Source: Alphaproteobacteria bacterium
Lineage (GTDB): Bacteria; Pseudomonadota; Alphaproteobacteria; JAAXGF01
DNA: 5,785 nucleotides
Direction: 5' to 3'
NCBI GenBank assembly: GCA_012267605.1
Contig: JAAXGF010000195.1
Span: forward strand, 1 to 5,785
Shown here: positions 1 through 5,622 of the stretch, piece by piece
Position numbering within the stretch: position 1 is the first letter of the stretch
How the letters are laid out: every line of letters starts with the position of its first letter
Translations under genes and position numbers: made by a program
Notes under the pieces: model-generated
What the model saw: only the letters and a program-made list of their open reading frames with translations
Databases searched by the model: none
What the model was told of the DNA's origin: nothing

Positions 1-14
1 CGGGAGGCGTCCAT
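1..14 (-). CDS. Possible start of a minus-strand gene running off the left edge
   Basis: Only four codons are visible (ATG at 14-12, reading M-D-A-S). The support is a good Shine-Dalgarno match: AGAGGA on the minus strand (positions 25-20), five bases before the ATG. A second ATG at 19-17 directly abuts this motif and is less likely. The gene would lie about 105 bp downstream of the SIMPL gene on the same strand. No product can be inferred from so few codons, and the motif could be chance. Confidence 0.3.
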
Positions 15-78
15 TCCATTCCTCTGCGACCGACATCCCATCGGCCCACGTTAGGCAGGCGATAACATGCCCCAATTA

Positions 79-93
79 GTGCCAAAATGGCAC
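79..93 (-). terminator. Small hairpin downstream of the SIMPL gene, weak terminator candidate
   Basis: GTGCCA-AAA-TGGCAC is a perfect 6-bp inverted repeat with a 3-base loop, 27 bp past the stop codon of the minus-strand SIMPL gene. On the minus strand it is followed by TAATTGGGG rather than a run of T. It is therefore a poor match to a canonical intrinsic terminator and may be only a transcript-end stabilising hairpin or chance. Confidence 0.25.
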
Positions 94-120
94 CTCAATC
101 GCAGCTCCAGCGTTTCCGCG

Positions 121-825
121 CTATTTGATGGTGAAGCTCGCTTTGATGTTCGCACGGTAGGTGACTTCGCCGGGTGCAACGGGTACGGCCGACATGGCTC
201 GGGCGCTCTCGAACGCGACCGGGGTGTGGCCACCCCCGTCCCGCAGCCATAAAATCCGGCCAAGCTCAACACCAGCGGTCGAGGCGTAAAGCTCGGCACG
301 GCGGCGGGCGTCTGCGACCGCTAGCTGCCGTGCCTCGTCCAACAGCGCGACTGGGTTGTTTACCGTGAAGGAAATACCCGAAATTTGGTTGGCACCGGCA
401 CGCACCAGCCCGTCGAGGACTTCGCCGACTCGTTCGATACCTCGGATTACAACGGCAACCTGGTTCGACGCTTCGTATCCAACAATTTCCGCCGGTCGGT
501 TCGAGTCCCCATACCGACCGTACCGAGGCGAGACGGCGAAACCGGAGGTTTGAATGTCGGTCGATGCCACGCCTAAGTCTTCCAAGACGCGAAAAACCCG
601 GGCCATCTCCTTACTGTTCGCGCTAATTGCCTCCTGGGCAGAAGGAGCGTGGGTGACCACCGCCGCTTGAATTCGCGCCAGGTTCGGTGTCCCCTTAACC
701 TCGCCTTCGCCGGAGACGGTAATCGCCGGCGACTCTACTGGCGATTGCGCTGACGCCGAAACGCAATTCCACGCCGTCAGAGCGTAAACTAATGTGAAAC
801 CAGCGATTCCGTATCGAAAAATCAT
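121..825 (-). CDS. SIMPL domain (DUF541) exported protein
   Basis: This encodes a 234-aa protein with an N-terminal signal peptide: basic R4, a hydrophobic stretch at about residues 6-19, and a likely signal peptidase I site after ASA at about residue 26. It should act in the periplasm or outside the cell. The mature part has the marks of the SIMPL/DUF541 (YggE-like) family: an opening ITVSGEGEV strand at residues 35-43, a GYEASNQVAV strand near residues 117-125, and an alanine- and arginine-rich helix (about residues 163-182) leading into GVELGRIL. Family members form beta-rich oligomers and are poorly characterised; YggE in E. coli is linked to lowering oxidative stress, so a precise role here is not known. 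The start at 825 is chosen over in-frame upstream ATGs at 846, 873 and 894 because AAGGGGA lies six bases before it and the signal peptide begins there. The gene is divergent from pabB and probably transcribed alone. Confidence 0.88.
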   Translation of the reverse strand: MIFRYGIAGFTLVYALTAWNCVSASAQSPVESPAITVSGEGEVKGTPNLARIQAAVVTHAPSAQEAISANSKEMARVFRVLEDLGVASTDIQTSGFAVSPRYGRYGDSNRPAEIVGYEASNQVAVVIRGIERVGEVLDGLVRAGANQISGISFTVNNPVALLDEARQLAVADARRRAELYASTAGVELGRILWLRDGGGHTPVAFESARAMSAVPVAPGEVTYRANIKASFTIK

Positions 826-831
826 TTGTAT

Positions 832-838
832 TCCCCTT
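832..838 (-). promoter_or_regulatory. Ribosome binding site of the SIMPL gene
   Basis: AAGGGGA on the minus strand ends six bases before the ATG at 825-823. It is a strong Shine-Dalgarno match and decides between four in-frame ATG codons. Confidence 0.6.
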
Positions 839-895
839 CGTGGCATCGCCGATCCACGCGGCGAAACGCGCATAATATCCAGCTCCAAACACAAT

Positions 896-924
896 TTGAG
901 GAAATTCCTCTGGCACCTTATATC
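896..924 (+). promoter_or_regulatory. Candidate sigma70-type promoter for the pab operon
   Basis: TTGAGG (896-901) and TATATC (919-924) are separated by 17 bp. Each matches four of six consensus bases. Transcription would start near 931, giving a leader of roughly 85 bases before pabB. It lies in the divergent gap where a promoter must exist, but the match is modest and alternatives are possible. Confidence 0.3.
898..910. promoter_or_regulatory. Perfect 13-bp dyad overlapping the candidate -35, possible operator
   Basis: GAGGAA-A-TTCCTC is an inverted repeat with 6-bp arms and a single central base. It overlaps the -35 hexamer proposed for pabB and lies in the gap shared with the divergent SIMPL gene. 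The position suits a repressor site, but no regulator is encoded nearby and a short dyad of this size can occur by chance. Confidence 0.25.
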
Positions 925-1016
925 TTCAATATGTTCACCAGGTTTTCATCGCTATGGTGTGCGTCCTCCGCTCTCTCCGCCACCACGCCACGTGCCAGTG
1001 GCCAGCCTAGGAAGAA

Positions 1017-2441
1017 ATGGTTCCACCAAATCGAGAGTTTTCGTCAACGCACCCCTTGACATGTGAAATCCCGTTTGTGGCGCCTCTCGCCGCATACGAG
1101 AGGCTAGCACCCAAGTCCCTGTCTATGGTGTTGCACAGCGCGTTGGTTGGAGGCGACGTGGGGCGGTACAGCTTCATCGCCGCAGATCCATTTCGGATCC
1201 TAACTAGCAAGAACGAACGGGTGTGTATCGGCGGCGAGAGTGAATTTGGCAACCCTTTCGACATTCTGTCTCGGGAACTTGCCCGTTATCGGCTTGCTTC
1301 AGTCGAAGGCATGCCCCCGTTTCAAACCGGCATCGCTGGGTATTTCGGTTACGATCTCTGCCATCACCTCGAACGGCTACCAAGAACGGACCGCGACGAC
1401 CTAGGGGTCCCAGATATGGCTATCGGGTTCTACGACGCGGTGGTGTGCTTTGACCATGTTGACAAGCGCGCTTGGATCGTATCCAGCGGATTTCCTGAAA
1501 GCGACGAGGAAAGCCGCCTGGCACGGGCCAAGGCGCGAATCGAGTACATCCAGACCACTCTATCGGGTACCCTATCGGAAACCCCTTCGAGTGGTTCTCC
1601 TTGCCATGAAACGAGGTCCGATACCGAGTGGGTGTCGAATTTCTCACGGGACGCCTATGAGAACGCGGTTGAGCGAATCCTTGAGTACATCCTCGCCGGT
1701 GACATTTATCAGGCAAACCTCGCACAGTGCTTCAGCGCCAGCGTTCGCGCGAACCCTTGGGATGTGTTCAAGTGCATGTGTCAGATCAACCCAGCGCCGT
1801 TCGCTGCTTTCTTGAAAGGAGAGGGGTTTGCTGTCGCGTCTGCGTCGCCCGAGCGCTTCATGCGCTTACGGGGCGATCGGGTCGAAACGCGCCCGATCAA
1901 GGGCACGCGGCCGCGAGGATGCTCGGCTGCCGAGGACCGTGCCAATGCACAAGCTCTGAGGGAAAGCGAAAAAGATATTTGCGAGAACGTGATGATCGTC
2001 GATCTATTGCGCAACGACTTGTCGCGGGTATGCCTGGACAATAGCGTAGAAGTCCCAACTTTGTTTGGTATCGAGACCTATGCCGCTGTTCACCATTTGG
2101 TTTCCACCGTCGTCGGCCGGCTTGACTCGAGCAATTCCGCTGTTGATTTGATGCGTGCGACTTTCCCTGGCGGATCTATTACAGGTGCGCCGAAAATTCG
2201 TGCCATGGAAATCATTGCGGAACTGGAACCCAGTCAGAGGGGGCCTTATTGCGGGTGTATCGGTTATATAGGGTTCAATGGCGATATGGATACCAACATC
2301 GCCATCCGCGGGATTACCTTCGCGAATAAAATGGCGTCGCTCCATGTCGGTGGCGGGATTGTCGCCGATTCGAATCCAGCGGATGAATACGAGGAAACCC
2401 TTGCCAAGGGCCGCCTATTGTTCGACTGCCTCTCGGCTTGA
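1017..2441 (+). CDS. pabB: Aminodeoxychorismate synthase component I (PabB)
   Basis: This 474-aa chorismate-utilising enzyme converts chorismate and ammonia to 4-amino-4-deoxychorismate, the first step from chorismate to p-aminobenzoate and folate, in the cytoplasm with PabA. The N-terminal domain includes GRYSFIAADP (residues 49-58). The C-terminal chorismate-binding domain (about 210-470) carries GDIYQANLAQ (228-237), SPERF (277-281), PIKGTRPRG (293-301), ENVMIVDLLRND (323-334), GSITGAPK (386-393) and NPADEYEETLAKG (453-465). Lys295 in PIKGT marks PabB; anthranilate synthase (TrpE) has Ala there. Glu279 lies 16 residues before it, matching Glu258/Lys274 of the E. coli enzyme. The LLES motif for tryptophan feedback in TrpE is not seen, and NPAPF (258-262) replaces TrpE's NPSPY. 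The ATG at 1017 has AGGA four bases upstream, a tight but usable spacing. It is the first gene of the apparent operon. Length and motifs indicate an intact gene. Confidence 0.95.
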   Translation: MVPPNREFSSTHPLTCEIPFVAPLAAYERLAPKSLSMVLHSALVGGDVGRYSFIAADPFRILTSKNERVCIGGESEFGNPFDILSRELARYRLASVEGMPPFQTGIAGYFGYDLCHHLERLPRTDRDDLGVPDMAIGFYDAVVCFDHVDKRAWIVSSGFPESDEESRLARAKARIEYIQTTLSGTLSETPSSGSPCHETRSDTEWVSNFSRDAYENAVERILEYILAGDIYQANLAQCFSASVRANPWDVFKCMCQINPAPFAAFLKGEGFAVASASPERFMRLRGDRVETRPIKGTRPRGCSAAEDRANAQALRESEKDICENVMIVDLLRNDLSRVCLDNSVEVPTLFGIETYAAVHHLVSTVVGRLDSSNSAVDLMRATFPGGSITGAPKIRAMEIIAELEPSQRGPYCGCIGYIGFNGDMDTNIAIRGITFANKMASLHVGGGIVADSNPADEYEETLAKGRLLFDCLSA

Positions 2442-2508
2442 TTCCTGAGACGTGTAACAAGCGCACCGACCACTGAAATCGAATTATTAGATTGCCTTGC
2501 AAAACTCG

Positions 2509-3114
2509 ATGATTCTGCTGATCGATAACTACGATTCGTTCGTCCACAATATCGCGCGCTATTTGCGCGAATTGGGATGGGATTGTCGGGTCGTTCGAAA
2601 TAACGAAATTGAGCTGAATGACATCGCGGCCTTATCACCATCGCATATTGTTATTTCGCCAGGCCCGCGCGGGCCGGGCGCGGCTGGGATTTCCAACGCC
2701 GTCGTCGAGCGGTTCGGACCACTGATTCCCCTCCTAGGCGTATGCCTCGGGCATCAATGTATTGGCGAGGTCTACGGGGGGAGGGTCGTCCGCGCTCGGC
2801 GGCCCTTGCATGGCACCACCTCGCTCGTTAGCCATGACGATTCTGGTATCTTTCGCGGTTTGAAAAATCCCTTGCGAGTGACCCACTACCATTCCCTTAT
2901 CGTCGACGACAAAGAATTTCCGTCCGAACTAAAGGTTACGGCGCGAGGTCACGACGGGGAGATCATGGCCATGCAACATGTTAGTCATCCCGTCGCTGGC
3001 GTTCAGTTTCACCCCGAGGCCGTTCTCACCGAGGAGGGACACCGGCTATTGCAAAACTTTTTCGGTGAACCGGCCCGAAGCAGTTCCGTACGAACAATGG
3101 CCTTCGACGGATAG
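2509..3114 (+). CDS. pabA: Aminodeoxychorismate synthase glutamine amidotransferase (PabA)
   Basis: This 201-aa class I glutamine amidotransferase hydrolyses glutamine and passes ammonia to PabB. It begins MILLIDNYDSF, the standard start of the PabA/TrpG family. The catalytic triad is present: Cys79 in GVCLGHQ, and His168 and Glu170 in GVQFHPE. The oxyanion-loop motif reads SPGPRGP (residues 50-56), with Arg where Gly or Cys is common. The ATG at 2509 is preferred because it gives the family N-terminus exactly; an in-frame TTG at 2497 would add four residues. Neither start has an obvious Shine-Dalgarno sequence, so translation may partly depend on the upstream gene 67 bp away. Sequence alone does not exclude a dual PabA/TrpG subunit, but lying between pabB and pabC, with no trp genes in view, favours folate synthesis. 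Confidence 0.93.
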   Translation: MILLIDNYDSFVHNIARYLRELGWDCRVVRNNEIELNDIAALSPSHIVISPGPRGPGAAGISNAVVERFGPLIPLLGVCLGHQCIGEVYGGRVVRARRPLHGTTSLVSHDDSGIFRGLKNPLRVTHYHSLIVDDKEFPSELKVTARGHDGEIMAMQHVSHPVAGVQFHPEAVLTEEGHRLLQNFFGEPARSSSVRTMAFDG

Positions 3115-3125
3115 CGCGGTTGAAA

Positions 3126-3977
3126 ATGAACGTATTCATCAATGGCAGAATCTTGCCGGAAGAGGACGTGCTTATTCGGGCCAGCGATCGAGGATTCACG
3201 CTCGGCGACGGCATATTTGAAACAATGCGCTCTCAAGCTGGTCGAATACATTGCTTGGACGCGCATCTCGAGCGTTTGCGGCGATCGGCCGAGCGGCTTC
3301 GAATTCCTTTGCCACTCGGGTTCTCGGAATTGCCCGAAGCGCTGACAAATACACTGGTTGCGAATGATTTGGACTCCGGTGACGCGGCCCTACGGCTCAC
3401 ACTCACACGCGGCCCTGGCCCACGGGGGTTGCCGCCGCCTGCCAAGCCCGATCCAACCCTAATCATATCCGCCGCGCCGGCACCGAAAAAGAACGGTCGG
3501 CAAATCCGTGTTTGTCTGGTTGGTATACCCAGAAACGAACATTCGCCACTCGCCCAAATTAAATCCATAAACTACCTAGAAAATATTCTTGCTCGGATGG
3601 AAGCCGAAGCCCAAGGGGGAGACGATGCGCTGATGCGCAATCTGGCGGGCCATCTCGCCGAAACTACCGTGGCGAACCTCTTCCTCGTTATCGATGGTAT
3701 TGCGTTTACGCCTCCGCTAGAGGATGGGCCGCTTCCCGGCGTTACTCGCGCACGCATTTTGACGCTTGGCGATCGGTTGCCGTGCGCAGTCGCCGAACGG
3801 CATTTGCGCCTCGACGATATCGCCGAGGCCGAAGAAGCTTTTCTAACAAACAGCTTGGTTGGTGTTCAGCCACTCGTCGCTGTTGACGGAAACGCCATTG
3901 GCAATGGTCGCGTCGGACCTTATACACGGCGGATCAAATCCGTTTATGAGGAATCCGTATTCAGCGAAGTTTCGTGA
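3126..3977 (+). CDS. pabC: 4-amino-4-deoxychorismate lyase (PabC), class IV aminotransferase fold
   Basis: This 283-aa PLP enzyme most likely cleaves 4-amino-4-deoxychorismate to p-aminobenzoate and pyruvate. Fold-type IV features appear in order: FINGRILP (residues 4-11), ASDRGFTLGDGIFET (19-33), HLERLRRS (47-54, with a PLP-phosphate-binding Arg), the Schiff-base lysine Lys146 in QIKSINYLENILA, AETTVANLF (178-186) with the conserved Glu179, PGVTR (204-208) and LTNSLVGVQPL (240-250). The same fold includes branched-chain and D-amino-acid aminotransferases. The lyase call rests on TNSLVGVQP and on lying directly behind pabB and pabA. The ATG at 3126 is 11 bp after the pabA stop; an in-frame TTG at 3120 would add two residues. 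No strong ribosome site is visible, which suggests translational coupling. The gene looks intact. Confidence 0.9.
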   Translation: MNVFINGRILPEEDVLIRASDRGFTLGDGIFETMRSQAGRIHCLDAHLERLRRSAERLRIPLPLGFSELPEALTNTLVANDLDSGDAALRLTLTRGPGPRGLPPPAKPDPTLIISAAPAPKKNGRQIRVCLVGIPRNEHSPLAQIKSINYLENILARMEAEAQGGDDALMRNLAGHLAETTVANLFLVIDGIAFTPPLEDGPLPGVTRARILTLGDRLPCAVAERHLRLDDIAEAEEAFLTNSLVGVQPLVAVDGNAIGNGRVGPYTRRIKSVYEESVFSEVS

Positions 3978-4058
3978 GTTAATGGGAAACCATTGACTAT
4001 CGAACCTCGTGCCGATAACGCAAGAATTTCCAATTCCCCGATCAGAATCGTACGGAAT

Positions 4059-4478
4059 ATGAGGAGCTTTTTTTTCGCCTGTGCCCTTGCACTTTGTTGG
4101 TCGACCGGGCAAGCCGCCACGGCGCCGTCCGTGGTCGAGGACCCGGACCAGTGGGCCCGGGAGACCGTCGAACTAGTTCGCGACTTAAACTATGATGGCC
4201 TGCAGGCGCATTTGGCTAGTGCGCTAGATGGAAAGATTTTCTGGACCACCCGATTTGGCGACGAAATCCGACATTTTGCGAACGGCGACTCGGTGATATA
4301 CGTCGATCTGTTGGAGAGGCATCAGATTGGCACCAGTATTCTTCGTCATATTTACGGTATCTATTTCGGCGGTCGCCGATATTTTTATTTTTTGATCGAG
4401 TTTCGGCGTGGTGAGACCGGTTGGATCGTGATGGGGCTAAAAACAAATTCGCAACCCTATGGTTTTCTGCGGCCCTAG
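4059..4478 (+). CDS. Small predicted exported protein of unknown function
   Basis: I do not recognise this 139-aa protein. It starts with a clear signal peptide: Arg2, a hydrophobic core at about residues 4-14 (FFFACALALCW) and a likely cleavage after GQA at residue 19. The mature part of about 120 residues has an acidic amphipathic segment (EDPDQWARETVELVRDL, 27-43) and ends in alternating aromatic, strand-like stretches (HIYGIYFGGRRYFYFLIEF, 97-115, and GWIVMGLKTN, 121-130). There are no cysteines after the signal peptide, no lipobox and no later membrane helix. The strand pattern could fit a small alpha+beta fold of the NTF2-like kind, but that is a guess. An in-frame TTG at 3993 would add 22 residues before the signal peptide, so ATG 4059 is preferred; CGGA upstream is a weak ribosome site. 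It lies 81 bp after pabC on the same strand and is probably cotranscribed. Its 3' half is more A/T-rich than the pab genes. Confidence 0.75.
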   Translation: MRSFFFACALALCWSTGQAATAPSVVEDPDQWARETVELVRDLNYDGLQAHLASALDGKIFWTTRFGDEIRHFANGDSVIYVDLLERHQIGTSILRHIYGIYFGGRRYFYFLIEFRRGETGWIVMGLKTNSQPYGFLRP

Positions 4479-4560
4479 GCGAACAACTGAGACTTATCTG
4501 CAAATACGCATAGGAATCGAGTTCCATCGGGCGCTACTATCGTGTCCGCGTCATGAATTG

Positions 4561-4567
4561 AGGGGAG
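4561..4567 (+). promoter_or_regulatory. Ribosome binding site of the 63-aa protein
   Basis: AGGGGAG, 11 bases before the ATG at 4579, is a strong anti-16S match with slightly long spacing. It favours this start over upstream positions in the same open frame. Confidence 0.45.
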
Positions 4568-4578
4568 TAACGATCGAC

Positions 4579-4770
4579 ATGGCAAATCTCAGCATCGAAG
4601 GCGACAGCCCGGAGGTTGTCGCGTACGCCTTGATGTGCTGCATCGCGAGCAAGAAGGGCATGCTCTCCGGCAAGGCTCTGATAACTGCAGAAAAGGACTG
4701 GCTATTCACCACTTACAACGAGTGTTTACGCGTCGCAAGAGGTGAGCTGCAGTCTTCGACACCCAAATAA
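4579..4770 (+). CDS. 63-aa conserved-looking protein of unknown function
   Basis: I do not recognise this small protein. It begins MANLSIEGDSPEVVAYALM and has a hydrophobic helix-like segment with two adjacent cysteines (Cys20, Cys21), a lysine-rich turn (SKKG, 24-27), and a second amphipathic helix (AEKDWLFTTYNECLRVARG, 37-55). It has no signal peptide or convincing membrane helix, so it is probably cytoplasmic. AGGGGAG at 4561-4567 is a strong ribosome site, though 11 bases from the ATG is somewhat long. The frame opens further upstream (4459), but that part overlaps the previous gene and has no good start. It is the last plus-strand gene of the run, 100 bp after the exported protein, and converges on gtrA. 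The ribosome site and protein-like composition make it more than a random frame. Confidence 0.62.
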   Translation: MANLSIEGDSPEVVAYALMCCIASKKGMLSGKALITAEKDWLFTTYNECLRVARGELQSSTPK

Positions 4771-4891
4771 TCCGGTGGTGTGGTCTCGCCAATCTGAGAT
4801 TTTTGGACAATGTCGAGTTGCTCGTGGATTATCGTTGGGCGATTGATCATCATCCCTTTGCCAACCAATGGGCATCCGAGAATTGCTATTG

Positions 4892-5284
4892 TCAGCCGGG
4901 TCTGTAGACGAGCCAGCGGCTGAGGACAAATGCGATTACGATTGTCACCACGTCCACAATCAATTTGGCAACCGGCTCGTACATGCCTGCCTGCTCGACG
5001 GCGAACCACAGCAGAGCGCTCGATAGCACCATTTTGGTACCGAGTGTTAGCATGTAGGACACGAACTGTTGTGTCGTTCCATCCCGCTGCTTCCAAGAAA
5101 ATGTTACGTGCTTGTGGAGAAAAAAGCCCACCAACGCGCCAACGATTTTTCCAACAATATTCCCCACAAGGTACATGCTCTCGTCGACGGCGATGACAAG
5201 TAGGAATACCAGAATATCGCAGGCATAGACGAAGGCGCCGACCATGACGTACCGTACGGACTGATGCCGGATTGACTGACGCAT
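4892..5284 (-). CDS. GtrA-family polytopic membrane protein
   Basis: This 130-aa protein has four predicted membrane helices, at about residues 12-33, 39-57, 72-97 and 104-127. Family features are the opening RYVMVGAFVYACDILVF (11-27), FFLHKHVTFSW (54-64) after helix 2, which matches the usual F-L-N-R-x-x-T-F pattern, and KLIVDVVTIVIAFVLSRWLVY (107-127) at the end. GtrA proteins are thought to move or assist polyprenyl-phosphate-linked sugars across the inner membrane for modification of O-antigen or other surface glycans. The upstream frame ends TAG at 5289-5287 and its last base begins GTG-ATG. Either the GTG at 5287 (one-base overlap) or the ATG at 5284 can be the start; ATG is listed. There is no clear ribosome site, so coupling to the upstream frame is likely. 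Length is normal for the family. Confidence 0.88.
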   Translation of the reverse strand: MRQSIRHQSVRYVMVGAFVYACDILVFLLVIAVDESMYLVGNIVGKIVGALVGFFLHKHVTFSWKQRDGTTQQFVSYMLTLGTKMVLSSALLWFAVEQAGMYEPVAKLIVDVVTIVIAFVLSRWLVYRPG

Positions 5285-5286
5285 CA

Positions 5287-5622
5287 CTAGTCGGTTCGCG
5301 TTTCGACTCGTTTGTTGGCCTCCGCCGCCTCCCTTTGTTCGAGATCACTCTCGGTCAAGACTGCGAACGAGTCACGCGGCTGCAACGGAACGCGCGGTTC
5401 GTTTCCGATATCGACGCTCAGGAAATTCAGTAAAAGCTGGAAGCCGAGGATAGTTGGTAGCGTTGCGATCATCACTGTACCCGTACTCGCAGCTTGCCCG
5501 GAATCAATCGACCGTGCCCATTCTAGCGAGCCGAAGACCACCCCGAACCCGGTTAAAGCAAAGCCGAATACAAGGTGGGTCGACGCGATGCTAAAATCTC
5601 GGTAACTGCCCAGGTGCCTCAA
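5287..5622 (-). CDS. C-terminal membrane segment of a family 2 glycosyltransferase, apparently truncated
   Basis: The 111-codon frame contains two membrane helices, at about residues 11-33 and 47-70, with SLEWARSIDSG between them and STGTVMIATLPTILGFQLLL forming the second. It ends with DIGNEPRVPLQP and a charged tail. From memory this matches the C-terminal end of family 2 (dolichyl-phosphate-mannose-synthase-like) glycosyltransferases that sit next to gtrA. The GT-A catalytic domain, of about 250 residues with its DxD motif, is missing. Family resemblance begins near residue 7 (YRDFSIAS). Upstream, the frame continues in low-complexity Arg/Ala/Ser/Gln-rich sequence to a TAG at 5721-5719, and neither other minus-strand frame shows glycosyltransferase sequence up to the window edge. 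The only available start is the TTG at 5622, with no good ribosome site. It is most likely a remnant left by deletion or rearrangement; a stand-alone small membrane protein is the alternative. Confidence 0.6.
   Translation of the reverse strand: MRHLGSYRDFSIASTHLVFGFALTGFGVVFGSLEWARSIDSGQAASTGTVMIATLPTILGFQLLLNFLSVDIGNEPRVPLQPRDSFAVLTESDLEQREAAEANKRVETRTD

Noticed and set aside
865..900. Minus-strand promoter for the SIMPL gene around TATTAT
   Set aside because: A TATTAT -10-like hexamer is present, but no acceptable -35 lies 16-18 bp upstream.
2662..2675. 14-bp palindrome GGCCCGCGCGGGCC
   Set aside because: It lies inside the pabA coding sequence over the Pro-Gly-Pro-Arg-Gly-Pro codons, and GC-rich codons there explain it.
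3993..4058. TTG start adding 22 residues to the exported protein
   Set aside because: The extension would put a hydrophilic stretch before an evident signal peptide, and it lacks a ribosome site.
4784..4804. Possible terminator between the convergent genes (TCTC, 8-base loop, GAGA, then five T)
   Set aside because: The stem is only 4 bp with an 8-base loop, too weak to call despite the T-run and the suitable convergent position.
4713..5348. Long minus-strand open frame of 211 codons across the gtrA region
   Set aside because: It overlaps gtrA in another frame and reads as Arg-rich, irregular sequence with no family features. gtrA has clear helices and motifs, so this is a shadow frame.
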